Positions 49,327-60,900 of a stretch of DNA of 64,000 nt are shown here, piece after piece. The DNA lies in the NCBI GenBank assembly GCA_019054805.1, contig JAHQIY010000001.1, positions 10,430,501 through 10,494,500 on the forward strand, read 5' to 3'. The notes under the pieces were generated by a model. It did not search any database, was not told the DNA's origin, and worked only from the letters and a program-made list of their open reading frames with translations. The stretch is from Brachionus manjavacas (lineage: Eukaryota > Rotifera > Eurotatoria > Ploima > Brachionidae). A program made the translations under genes and the position numbers. Position 1 is the stretch's first letter. Every line of letters begins with the position of its first letter.

Positions 49327-50455
49327 GGGTATATTATTTTAGTAAAATTTTTCAAAGGAATGTCAAATTCAAAAAAATTATTTTGTCAAATTTTATTCGA
49401 TCATTTGTCAAATTTCAATATGTCAAATTAAAAATAAGAACGTCAAATATTATGTTTTTTTGTCAAATTTATTAAAGAAATGTCAAATTAGAAAGTATCA
49501 AATTTTTTTGATAACAGTCAAATTTTCGTCCAAAAAAAAGTCAAATATTCACCAAAAAAAAGAGAAAAATATTCATAAAAAAAGTAAAAAAATTTACGTT
49601 CTTATTTTTTATTTATATGTAAAAGGTTAAACTTACTTTGCCAATGCTTTAACCATTTTTTTGGGTCTCCCAGCACTTGCGACTTGACCCAAAGTTAGAC
49701 ACCAAGATTCTTTAGGAAACTCGTCAAATAGACGTTCACGATAAGCAATCCCGATGATGTGCTTGCACATGTAATGTTTGGACCATGATGGACATGTACA
49801 TGTGCTAAGCTTCCAATTATCTTGGTTTAATTGTACGATGCATAGTTCTTGAAAAGTTTCAAAAAATTGCTAGAAATTGTCCCATTCGCATTTATTAACT
49901 AATTGAAGAAATTTTTTACAGCGATCTCTGTCGAAAACATTTGGTACTAGTTCGTTTATTTGCGCGTTGCTTGGTTCCTGTTGTTCTAAAGGTCTTTTAC
50001 GTGGTCTGCCTCTTTTTTTTTTGACGTCGTCTTCTTGTGTTGTTGTTGTTAAAATTATCAAAATTGTTATTTATTTTATATATTTATTTATTTGTTAACT
50101 GTACCGGGCTAAAGCTCCTTCAGAATAAAAATAAAAAATTAAGTTAAGTAAAATTAAAAATTAAAAAAGTTAAGTAAAATAAAATCAAAAAATCAAAATC
50201 AAAATATGAATAAAGTTTGTAAGAGTTAATAACCTGGAATAAAAATTAGATATATGATAATAAGAGTTATTAAAATTTGACGAATTTATTTGAAACTTAC
50301 TCATCAAATTTGACAGATATATTGATTATTTGACACGTTTAAGAAAAATTTGACATTAATTTAATTAATTTGATGTTTGGTATTTGACAATTACAAATTT
50401 GACATAATTAAAATTTGACATTATTATTAAAAATTTGACATTTTCTAATGCGGCC
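49327..50455 (-). mobile_element. Mutator-like (MULE) element inserted in the LINE, SWIM-domain relic
   Basis: The insertion is 1,129 bp and is flanked by a perfect 9-bp target duplication, ATTCTGCGT, at 49318-49326 and 50456-50464. Minus-strand coding remains are DDVKKKRGRPRKRPLE (about 50035), FLQLVNKCEWDNF, then WKLSTCTCPSWSKHYMCKHI with IGIAYRER, and ASAGRPKKMVKAL. CxC..(x)n..CxH is the SWIM zinc finger at the C-terminus of MULE transposases, often followed by a GRPKKxxxAL tail; the catalytic core is absent. The ends hold opposed arrays of a GTCAAAT word: nine at about 49362-49545 and eight of the complement ATTTGAC at about 50278-50440. A short repeat (50071-50215) is also inside. Confidence 0.8.
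50071..50215. repeat. Short interspersed repeat (second copy)
   Basis: ATTTATTTATTTGTTAACTG is followed by TACCGGGCTAAAGCTCCTTC and an A-rich AAGTTAAGTAAAAT tract. It matches the block at 15909-16020. Finding it in two unrelated DNA transposons suggests an independent mobile repeat. Confidence 0.45.
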
Positions 50456-51062
50456 ATTCTGCGTCCATGAACTGGCGTCAGACCTAATACAGTGAGACGG
50501 TCTTCATAGCTCCAGTTTCTGATTCTAGGCACCAGCTTGGTAGCTCTCCTCTGAACGGTCTCTAATGCTCTGATTTCTCGCTTACTGGATGGTGACCAAA
50601 CTGATGAGGCGTATTCCAAATGGGGCCTCACATATGCGCAGTAGAGGGTCTTGCAGGTGTCGATGGTCCAGAACCTGAACGTTCTTCTCAGCTGCCCAAG
50701 AATACGGTTAGCTTTGTTGGCTGAATCCTGATGTGACTAGAGAACTTTAAATTACGGTCGAAAGTGACTCCGAGGTCCTTTTCATTTTCTAAAGATTTGA
50801 GAATGTGTGGTGCGTCGGACTCGCTCATGAATAACTCCGTGTTGGTTAATTTGCTCTTACCAGACCTGCTAAACTCCATTACCTTACACTTGTCGACGTG
50901 AAAGAGCATTCGCCACGTGTTAGACCACTCCATAAGTGCATCGAGGTCCTGCTGCAGTGACGTGAGGTCATTATTGCTACAAATGGTAGCGATTAGTTTG
51001 CTGTCATCCTCGAATAGCTTAGCAATGTGGTTGACAACTGAGGGCATGTCGTTAATGTAAAT

Positions 51063-52379
51063 TACTAACAGTATTATTATTTTTTCAAATTTTTTATACT
51101 TAATACATCCTTAACGTTGTAGTGAAAATTATAAAAAGCTTATATTAATACAAAGCTTATATTTAATTTTATTATAGAAATTTATACTGATTAAATTAGC
51201 TACAATTCATGTTATAAATTTATTTTGTTGACTGTAAGCTCTGCTACGATGAAAGCTCATTCAAAATTTGTGTTTTTTTTAATTTAGAAAATTATCACAT
51301 TTAATTTTTTTTCATTTAAAAAATCATATAAACATAAAATTTGATATAAACTTTTAAGAAATCTATTCTCTAAGATGGATAGCTAATAAATAGGCAAATT
51401 TGATTTATTGTGTATATTTGTAGATTTATTATGAATATGATAGGTTTCTAAGTTAAATATTTCAAATAATTCGAAATAAAGGTAAAATAATAATATGGCT
51501 TTAAAAAGCTAAACTCTTAGACCAAAATTTAATTTATGACAATTTTATAAAATAACTCAAATTGAAAAAAAAAATTTATTTTTGATTATTTTTGCTAATT
51601 ATTTGAAAAATGGAAATGTGTACAATAGAATATTTTTTCAAAATTTTTTTTTGACTTTTAAAATGAAAATATAAATAATTAATTTTAAATAAAAATTGGA
51701 CCTCCAATAAAAAAATCTATTACATGATCGGTCAAATTTTTTGAAACAATGTTACAAAGATTCGGAGACAAAATGAAATCTGAATATTTTTTTTTACATA
51801 ACTTAATAATTAATCAAATAAAGATTAAATTTTATTTAAAACTGTTAAAAAACTTTTCTCTTTCTTTTATTTTAGGCTTAAATTAAAAAAAATTTTTTTT
51901 TTATTAATTTTTCTGTTTAAATGATTTGAAAAAATCCTAAAAATTAAAAAAAATAACCGAATATTTTGTTTTCTTTATTTTGAACTACTCCTTTGCATTT
52001 TTTAAAAAAAAATTTAGATTTTTTTAAAGATTAGATTTATAGTAGAGCATTCATTTATTCTAACCTTAAAAAAATTTCATTTCATATTCCATATACATAT
52101 CCCACAACAAGAAAATCTAAAATTTTCGCTACAAAGTCTATATTAAATAAAAGTAATAATAGATAGGTCTTTTTGATCTTTCAAAACTAAAAAAGTTGAT
52201 TTTAGATTGCAAAGATGGTGAAAAAAGCTTGATATTACTAATTCTAACTTAATTTTAAAACAAAAAAAAAAATAATATTTTATACTTTTTATTTTATGAA
52301 AGCAACTTTATTAAAAATTAAAGCTTGATATAGAAGTCTAATCTAGACTATTTACAATTGTGTAAAATGTGAAAATATC
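51063..52379. other. Intergenic, nothing recognised
   Basis: AT-rich spacer between the LINE relic and the second GPCR. No gene is supported. Confidence 0.5.
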
Positions 52380-53798
52380 TTAAAATTTAATTCTCAGCTT
52401 TTCATTGTTTGTGTCAGAGTATAAATTTTGTACCTTCAAATCATCCACTTCAAAATTTTCATTAACAAAAGCGCCCATATCCTGCAGCTTTTCTTTTAGT
52501 TGTGGATTTTTGTAATAAGGCTCAACGCCTGTTTCATACTCTTCTACTATTTTTTGTTTTGTCACAAGCCTGTCTCCATCTCTGTATTGATAAGTACTAA
52601 CAGTTTGTAAACCTGTTGGCACAAATTCATCCGATTTTGTGGAGGCTCTTTTCCCCAAACAGTGATTTACCTCGTAGCATATTGAGCCCCAGCAGTCATA
52701 ACACCAGCAATTTTTGCATCCAATGCAGCCCGGTATACATGGCAGGCACCATAATCGACAAAATTTTCCTCTTTTATTATAAATATCTCCTAAGCAGATG
52801 AACAAAAATGGATTTATACACCTATTCAAAAGCTTTAGTATCAAAAGTGGTATTTCAATGGCAAAGTCTAACTTCTTTTCGGTTAAATTTTTGACAACAT
52901 TTGCGTTTAAAAGCACTATAGATCTATATATTTCATAAGGTAGTTGACAAAACATGAATAAAAGCGCATACAAAAGTACCATGGCAAATATTCGTTTATT
53001 ATAAGACGAAGAAAAAAGAGATAAGTCATCTTTATTAACTACAGTTGTTTCCAGGAAGAGATTATTGTTGTTTCCTGAGTAGATGTCATTAATTGGGGGA
53101 TATGGTGCACCTGTCAGATAAGACTTGGCTTTTTTGATTTTTTCTTGCTCGCTACTCGATCTGTGTAAATTTATTGAAGCTATGATAATCAGAATGATCA
53201 TGAGAAAAATGGGAAAATAAATTCTGAATACTATGTAAAGAAAATCAAGAGTACTTTCAGTGAAAAGAGGGTTCCTGTTTAGTAATAGACTCGATGTTTG
53301 GCAAACATAGCCCCCATTTGATTGAGAAAATATTTCTTGTTGGAATAACAAGAACGGAATGAGAACATAAGCTGATGCAATCCACACTGAAATAACTACC
53401 GAAATACCAGACCGAAATTTTCTTACACTAAACCAGCAAGTGCCAGAGCGCACCGCTCGATCCAAACACATAAAAACAATTGTGTAAGCCAAGACAAAGT
53501 CGAATAATTGCAATAGATAGCTTTCGGCTTTGCACCATTGAGTTGGATTTATGAACCAATCTGTCCCCGCTGAAGCATAAGATATCAAACGAATGATGCT
53601 AAATATTATTATATAAATTAAATCGGCGAACAAAATGCTAGATGCTAATAAATGAATAGATTTGTGACGAAATCTATTTGCACATATTATTTGCAGAACT
53701 ATTAAGTTTCCGACTATTCCGGTTATTGTCATTACTATATAGATTGTCGGAATGATGATCTGTAATGCTAGAGTAGTTTCAGGATTGCTATTTGCCAT
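52380..53798 (-). CDS. Rhodopsin-like (class A) GPCR with Cys-rich tail
   Basis: Intronless 472-aa receptor from ATG 53798. TM1 has TGIVGNLIVLQII with the conserved GN, and TM2 LLASSILFADLIYIII with the (L..A)D. TM3 opens after the disulfide Cys (QWCKAESYLLQLFDF) and ends MCLDRAVR, in place of DRY. TM5 is near residues 190-212, TM6 is FAMVLLYALLFMFCQLPYEI with the conserved Pro, and TM7 is LLNRCINPFLFICLGD with NPxxF. The third intracellular loop is about 60 aa. The C-tail is unusual: eleven Cys in about 40 residues after helix 8 (CRLWCLPCIPGCIGC and CWCYDCWGSICYEVNHC), likely a palmitoylation cluster. It looks like a peptide-type receptor; the ligand is unknown. Confidence 0.82.
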   Translation of the reverse strand: MANSNPETTLALQIIIPTIYIVMTITGIVGNLIVLQIICANRFRHKSIHLLASSILFADLIYIIIFSIIRLISYASAGTDWFINPTQWCKAESYLLQLFDFVLAYTIVFMCLDRAVRSGTCWFSVRKFRSGISVVISVWIASAYVLIPFLLFQQEIFSQSNGGYVCQTSSLLLNRNPLFTESTLDFLYIVFRIYFPIFLMIILIIIASINLHRSSSEQEKIKKAKSYLTGAPYPPINDIYSGNNNNLFLETTVVNKDDLSLFSSSYNKRIFAMVLLYALLFMFCQLPYEIYRSIVLLNANVVKNLTEKKLDFAIEIPLLILKLLNRCINPFLFICLGDIYNKRGKFCRLWCLPCIPGCIGCKNCWCYDCWGSICYEVNHCLGKRASTKSDEFVPTGLQTVSTYQYRDGDRLVTKQKIVEEYETGVEPYYKNPQLKEKLQDMGAFVNENFEVDDLKVQNLYSDTNNEKLRIKF

Positions 53799-55426
53799 TT
53801 TTTCTGTTCGAAATTCGGGCTCACAATGGACAGATAAAAATTATAGTCATTAAATAGATTCCTTTTTTTTTACAAAAAAGGATAATTATCTAAAAATTAA
53901 TAAATTGACAAAAATACTAAAAAATCAAATAATTTATTTTATTAAAAAATTTGACCCTAATCTCTATTATTGAATTTTTTTTCTATCATATATCATTATT
54001 CTAATAAAGCTCGGAAATTTTACACTTTGTACATTGTTTTATAATTTGAACTTAAAAAGATGTAATTTTTGAAATATTTTGCTTTTGACTTTCTAGGGTT
54101 AATTTTTTGAAATTTGAATTTAAAAATCTAGTTTAATTTTTTCATAAACAAAAATAATATTCTTAAATCAGAAAACAAAAAAAGAAAAATATTTGTTTTG
54201 CTCTAAGGTTTTCCATTCTATTTTAAATGACCTAAATCACCCAAAATTTTTTAATTGAACCATTAAAAAGATACCGTTGTTGATTTAAAAATAGTTAAGT
54301 CTTATGTAAATCAAAGTGGTGCCCAATCCAGTTTTAATATTTTTGTTCTAAATCTAAATTAAAATGATCTATCTTTTTTAAATAAATTTTATGAGGAAAA
54401 CCAGAAAGTGAAAGCCACAAATAGAAGCTTTTTTAAGTTTTTCTAAATTTAAAAATTTTAAATTTTTCTTTGCTGAAAGTTACAATAATTAATAGATTTA
54501 GGTATTTTTAATTTAATTATTAATCAACAATAAAAAATTTGAAATGCAATCCTTAATGAATTTTAATTGAAATAAATAAATCCAAAAAATTATTATGAAA
54601 AATTCTTAATTACCAAATTTATTCTGATATTGTAAAAATTAAGCTGGACTATCTTGTGATCAATTATTGATATAGAAAAATTGAAAGCAAATGATCAATT
54701 TTAGTGTTTAAAATGAAGTCTGATATTAACTTTTTATGTTAACTCTAAAAATTTAGAAAAAGCTTTCACTTTTTGTTAGCTTTAGTAACCGAGTTATTTA
54801 GTTGGCAAAGCAAATACAAATTTTGGTTATACAATACTTAAAAGTGAGTAAAAAAATAAAAATCTTTAGTTTGGATACATCGTAATAATCAAGTAGTTTT
54901 TTTTTGTTAAATTCTCACTTGTATTTGAAGACTTGAAAATTAAAAAAAAAAATATTATGAATTTCAAAAAAAACAGCATAATTCTTTTACTCGTTCGTGC
55001 AAATACTCAAGGAATCGATACATAAGATTATTTTTTGTTATTATAAATTTCAAAATAGAAAATGAATATTTTTTCTCAACAAAGGTAAAATTTTCTGAGT
55101 TATTATTGTCATAATTTTAAAATGAATTTAATTTAAAAGCATAAAAATTTTGAATTAAATGAACACTAACTACGACAATAGCAGAAAAGCAACTCGACTC
55201 CCGCAAGATATTTTTTGAGCTAATTTTTCATCTGTTTAAGACAAACTAATTTAGAGCCAGCATATATTTAGGTTAGTTCTCATTGAATTTAAACGACTTC
55301 AATTTTTTGACTAATTTAAATATAAACAGTAGGAATAGGCTTGAAAATATACTTTAGATGCTTGATTAAATATCTTTATAAGATGGTTTAAATAAAAAGG
55401 TTATAAATTATTAATAAAAATATTTA
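53799..55426. other. Intergenic, nothing recognised
   Basis: AT-rich upstream region of the second GPCR. No coding or repeat signal was seen. Confidence 0.5.
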
Positions 55427-55457
55427 TTAAAAGGAAAAGAATAGATAATAGATTAAA

Positions 55458-55709
55458 TTAATCGTATGATGATGAGCTGGATGAGCTAGATGAACTAGAT
55501 GGACTAGATGATCTTGTTTTTCTTTCATGATGGTGAAAGTGTTTATGTTTGCGATAATAATGAGGTGGATTGTAAGTATATCCCCCGAAACCACCAAAAG
55601 AGGATGGATATAGCGAGATTTCTGGTCTATTTGAATGACCAGATCTATAACCAAATTCATAGCCACAAAAAACTCCTACATAGTATCGATAAATTTTTTT
55701 TTTAAGCAT
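55458..55709 (-). CDS. Small Gly/Tyr/His/Ser-rich ORF, unknown
   Basis: ATG at 55709 opens an 83-aa frame. The start is basic (MLKKKIYRYYVGVFCGYEFG). A middle part is rich in Gly, Tyr, Pro and His (SSFGGFGGYTYNPPHYY, KHKHFHHHE), and a run of eleven serines ends SYD-stop. The Ser run comes from an imperfect TCATC/AGCTC repeat. The DNA is clearly less AT-rich than its surroundings. An alternative frame (55666-55427) overlaps and is less plausible. It could be a small structural or secreted protein (no clear signal peptide), the 3' exon of a larger gene, or a chance repeat-driven ORF. Confidence 0.4.
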   Translation of the reverse strand: MLKKKIYRYYVGVFCGYEFGYRSGHSNRPEISLYPSSFGGFGGYTYNPPHYYRKHKHFHHHERKTRSSSPSSSSSSSSSSSYD

Positions 55710-56640
55710 TTTGAAATTTAAAGTTTGATTTCTTGATATTCGAAATATTTATACAAAAATTTTTTAGCATAAATTATATTTAAATACAATAAACTGTTAA
55801 AGATGTATTAAACATTTAGTGGCTTTTATTACTATTATCAATATCTATTGATAATTGGGGATAAAAAAATTTAAATAAAAAAAAAGACTTCTGGTGTTTT
55901 AAATTCAAATAAAAAAAAAAGATATTTAAAAGCCCGTAAAGAGACTTTTTAAAAATTAGAGCTTTTGTTAAAAATGAATTATCAAATTATTTATATTATA
56001 AAAAATACATTATCTATGATTCGCTTAAATGATTAAAAAATCTAAGCATCATAATCAAATTTTCTAATAAATTCACGTCACTAAATTTTTTAAAATAGTT
56101 TTCAATTTTAAACCATTCACTTTAAAAGATAATTAATTGACTTAATTTATTTCAAATTTACTAATCGTTTTTTTCTTCAAAATACTACAAAGCATAAATA
56201 TGCATAACTACTAGCAAACTTTGAAAACAATTATTCAATGCATTTGAATACAGAAATACCACTCGAATTTAAACAAGTTTTATTTTTAACTCAACCAAGA
56301 GTGTGGAAAAAATAATTTTTTTTCTTTAATAGTGAAAAAGTTTTTTATTGTTAATTAGTTTATTCAATTTACTTTTGGCCCTTGATATTCATTTTTTAAA
56401 AAAACATCTAGTTAATGTAAATACTTGACACATACTTGACACAATGAATCTCTAGCTAAACTTTATTTTAAAATTTATGAAAAAAATTTAAATGGTTTGT
56501 TTTTTTTTTAACTTCATATTATTATAATAACAATTTTTTCTTTATTGCGGATACAAAAAAAATCATTAAACTTTTTTACATTGTTGTTTCATTAGAAATT
56601 AAAATTTTCTTATTACTCATTCAAAAAATTGTGAAAGAAA
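55710..56640. other. Intergenic, nothing recognised
   Basis: AT-rich spacer without coding or repeat signal. Confidence 0.5.
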
Positions 56641-56649
56641 AGCTCTCAT

Positions 56650-57145
56650 TTAAAGTAAATCTAAAACAGAAATGCATATGAAGATGCAAGATTTGCCGGA
56701 CATGATAATTTATATAAACATGATATGATAAATGAACTGGACTCCAAATTTATGGGGCAAAAATGAAACATATGTTCATAAACACCTAATTGGATACCGC
56801 GATCACTTTGGTACTCAAATCGAGTGTGTAAGCGAATCCAAATACTTAGGAAGCACCATCGGTACAGCGGTTCGAACATACAGAGACATGAGCTTTACAG
56901 AGCAGAGCTTTAGCAAGTCAATCTTTGACTAATTCAATGCATTAAGAATAAAAGACTTCGATGGCTTGGACATGTACTTAGAATGATAAAAACATGGATA
57001 CCAAAAAGAGGCCTTCAATGGACACTTAAAGAGCTACGTAAGTCAGGACGACCAGCAGTAGCATGGAGGTCAATAATCATTAGAGCTCTCCGAAATGGAA
57101 ATGAAATGGCGGAAAGCAAGGGCATAGGTGAAAAATCGACTTAAG
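56650..57145 (+). mobile_element. LINE relic (RT C-terminal region), second clade
   Basis: Plus-strand fragments of a different non-LTR family. HFGTQIECVSESKYLGSTIG (about 56801-56860) matches the conserved xxxxYLGxxI block after the RT. Further on, KRLRWLGHVLRM, WIPKRGLQWTLKELRKSGRP and AVAWRSIIIRAL (about 56955-57090) match the R(R)LRWLGHVxRM..GKRxRGRPxxxWxxxV motif of these elements. Frames are broken by stops, and no 5' part or poly(A)/microsatellite tail was identified. Confidence 0.65.
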
Positions 57146-57997
57146 TGAAAATCAAAAGTAATGATCAAATAAAATTGAACTGGGCTAAAATCTATAATCT
57201 AGTTTTTATTAGAATTTTTTTTTGGGAATTAAATACAAAAGAAAAAAATAAATTTTAAACAAAAAAATTAAGAACCTTTGAGCAACCCTTTTAAGGAACT
57301 TACGTATAAAGATTTCAGAAAAAAATATTATTTTATCTAAATAAATTTGATTTTTTATTTAAATGACTTATTTTAGTGAAATCTAAAAGATAAGTGTTTT
57401 AATTAAGCAAAAATTTATCCAAAACAAAATTTTAATTAAGAAAATCTAGAAAAAAAATTCTTATTTTTTTCTTAAATAAGTTACCTTTGACACAATCTTT
57501 TTTTTTAATTTTGCAAAAATTAATCGTTTTTTATCCTGAAAAAAAAAGTTGCTTATAAGCCCATTTTTTTACATTTCAAAATTTTTTTTGTCCAACTCCG
57601 GACTTAAAAAAATAAATTAAAAGTCTTTGACTTTAAAAAAAAGTCCGAGCTTTGCCTTCATTTGAGACTTGTCACTTTTAAAAAATTCTGGCTCATTTAA
57701 AAAAAATTAGATTTAAGCATTTAAAAATTTAAAAATAATCATAATTATCAATTGAAAAAAATAAAATTGCTTTTTTCAATTTTTATTTTATTTATCAATT
57801 TTTTTAAATAATAATAAAATTAAAAACATAGTAATGTTTAATAATTAAAAAAAAACATAGACATGATTAAGAGAAATTTAACATTCAAAACTATGCCAGA
57901 GACACACTCAGGACAGAGAACCAAAGCTATAAATTGGTTATAACAAAAACTCTAACTTAATTTTTTTATTCTATTCAATTTTTGACTTATTCGTCAA
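57146..57997. other. Intergenic, nothing recognised
   Basis: AT-rich DNA downstream of the RBM26/27 stop codon. Scattered AAGTC/GACTT words around 57600-57680 recall the hairpin in the calpain-15 intron, but no defined repeat could be drawn. Confidence 0.4.
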
Positions 57998-60900
57998 TTA
58001 TTCTTTATCATTAAATATACTATCAAAAACATCTGAATTCTCCTCGGTCTTTTTAATTTCCTCAGTGACTTCGCTTTCTTTTGATTCTAGGATATTTTTT
58101 TCGGCTTTATCTTCAGCCAAAAACTTGATCATTGAATCATCATGCTCAGGATTCTCTTTATTCTCTGCTTTACTTTCATTTTCTTCGACTTCTTCTTCTT
58201 TCCGGTCTTCGCTTTCGCTTTTTTCCTCACCGTTTTTCTCTTCCCTAGGACTCTGGTCAGTATTACCCGCCTCAATCGGCTTATACCATGAAATAGATAG
58301 GTTTTTGCAATACTTCCCCAAAGATTTGGAACATTTTGAATAAGCGATCTCAGCATCTCGTCTAGTTACAAAACTAATCAATAAAGATATCTGAGTTTCA
58401 TTGTTCTCGTCTTTTTTCTCTTCAATATTTTCAATTTTAAATTCCCCCATTTGTAAAAAATTAACAATATTTTTATTTTCTTGCTCATTTTCAGTGCCAG
58501 AAAAAAGTAATTGCTTGGGTCTGCGGTCCACAGACACCCTCGAGTATGCATATAATGAAGCCGGTGTCAATTGGTGAGCAGGAGGCTTTGGAGCCGACTT
58601 GTTAACCAGCTTATTAGAGCCTGTCTTCAAAAAGCTGGTTGTATTCAGTCTTTTGTTATTAATTTTTAGCTGATGCACAGGCGGGATCACAAACGAGGGC
58701 TTTTGACTTTTGGCCAACGTAAAAGGTGACTGAGAACCAGAAGGTTTTCTTTCTCCTTCGATCTCGAGAGCATCTATTTTTTTGCTCAATATTTCTTTTT
58801 CCTTGTCTATCGCTTCACTCAATTTTTTTACTAGATTTAAAATTTGAGTTTTTTCCTCCACTGTTTTGGCCTGTTCCAATTTTGACATTAAAATTTTTTG
58901 GTCTTTTAACTGTTGTTCCATCAAATCCCTTGCTTTTTTTTGAACTTCTAACTTAAGCAACAAGGCCTTTTTTTTGTTCTCATCCTGAATTTTTTTGGCC
59001 ATGGCCACACTCTCCGGTGTTTCTGCTGAAGCTGGTTTTTTGATCAATTCTTCAGGTCTTGTCGCCTCGCTGCTAAACTGGCTGCTAAAAACTGTTTTTG
59101 TCAATGCACCAGCCGAAGACATTGTTACTGATGTCGGAGCCGGCTTGACCAAATTTTCCTTGTTCAAGCCATCAGTGATTGCCTCGGTATGTCCCGGGAA
59201 GCTCAACCTGTCCTTCAGTTGTTTCTTTTGAGAAGGTTCTCCAACTGCCGGAGATTGCGGAGCGCTGTGAGTGGATACTTGCTGATGTTGGTGTTGATGC
59301 TGCTGCTGGTGTTGCTGTTGCTGTTGCTTCAAGTAGCTCGAGAGCCAAAAGAGTCGGATAAATCTGTTGTTGAACACGGGCTGTGGTGATTTATAAGCAG
59401 CAAAAGCTTCAGTATTTGACGAAAATTGTACCAAAGCAGCATCATTTAGATTATCGTAATGACATTGGATGTCGACAATGTTGCCAAATTTGGAAAAATG
59501 CTGTCTCATTTTATCCACGGTGTTGAGATTGGAAGGTATTTTTCTTAATATCAAAGTGGTATTTTGAGGAGTTGGTGGCTGAAACTGTCCTTGATTACGA
59601 GGGTTTGGAATGTATTGTGGAGTTGGAAGCAAGCCGTGTTGTTGAGATTGTGTTTGAACAGAATTGACTTGCTGGCTCGAAAATTGATCATTATTTACAT
59701 CAAATACTACCGAATTGTTATTAAATGAGTTATTATTCGATTCATTAGCTGACTTTACGTTTGAATTAACTTTAATAAAATAATTATTAAGCTTGAAAAT
59801 TTAGAAAGAAAAAGTTCCGTTTTAGTAAAAAAAATATCAACTGTTTTGATGATAAACATTTTTTACCACTGTAAGTAGTCAACTTTAATTAGTTGATTAT
59901 TTTGCGAAACTCACTAGAAAATTTTGGTTGATTTAGGAAAAAAAATTTCGTAAAGATGATTTTTTTGACTAAAAAAAAAATTATTTAAAAATATATTGTA
60001 ATTGTTTAGCCGAAATTTGTATTCTCAAATTGAATTTTAATAGCTTTATATTTTTAAAGGTATTTAAAGATCAGTTTAGCTGTTTTATTTTGTATGTTTT
60101 GAAAAATAAATTTTTTCTTTTAATTTTGTATTAGATCATTATTGTTAATGATTTTAAAGTTGATTCTTAATTTGTATAAATTTATTTATTTAATTTAAGT
60201 TTCAATCAGCTTTTGAATTGATTAGAAATATTAAATTTGACCAAGAAACTTTAATAAAACTTACAAAATACAAAAACTTACAAAATCTTCCAGTTTAGAA
60301 GTAAATAAATCACTTGGAAGAATCTGGTTTTTGAGTTGTAAAAAAGAAAACTCTTCTGCTTTTTTAAAAAAACTTAATTTTCTTACAAAAATTGTTTTTT
60401 TGGACACACAAGATTTTCGTTTTTTTCAAATAAATTTTTTGGATGCCAAAAAATATTTTTTTATTAGTGATCAAATTATTCACAAAAAAAGGTAACCAGA
60501 CATCAGTTAAAAAATATTTTTGACCGAATGGTCTCATGTTAAGAGTGGCTCTATCTTCTTTATACAATCATTCCTCAATAACCTGAGGGTGACTAATTCC
60601 AAGATTTTCAATGAGCAAAGAGGAAGATAACTTTTATACATTTCCATTTGATTAATTTGGCAATAAAGACCAGGTGTTGTTTTCAAGAAAATAATTGAAA
60701 TAGCCTAAATAATCACGGTGTAAAGAATATCAATTTTAAAAAGATCAAATTTTTTTAGATAGAATCTATTGATTTGAAACATGATTTGATTATTTTTTTT
60801 TTGTTAATAAAAACAATTCTAATAAAGTTAAGAAATTAGTGAATAAGAAAAATTGTTTCTTTTTTTTTGAGAGTAATTTTTTGCGGTATTTTTAAACTCC

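Larger units (their letters stand above)
48655..51062 (-). mobile_element. LINE relic, split by a nested Mutator-like element
   Basis: Minus-strand non-LTR retrotransposon, truncated at its 5' end near 51062. The RT part (51047-50690) reads KLFEDDSKLIAT (YADD-type box altered), then LTSLQQDLDALMEWSNTWRM, DKCKVMEFSR and EKDLGVTFDRNLKFSSH. After a frameshift at about 50735 it continues YVRPHLEYASSVWSPSSKRE and LTVLGLTPVHGRR. At 50456 it is interrupted, and it resumes at 49326 with RRIRGDLIQLFKFNNGL, FFTNRVVNHWNALPAEV and FKNKYDAFKSSI. The 3' untranslated part runs to about 48655, ending GGTTGATTGCTGTAGCTTAT and a TTATTACTATT tail. Stops show it is inactive. Confidence 0.85.

Noticed and set aside
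58065..59389. Several ORFs opposite or overlapping the RBM26/27 exon
   Set aside because: They are shadows of Glu/Lys-rich and Gln-rich codon runs.
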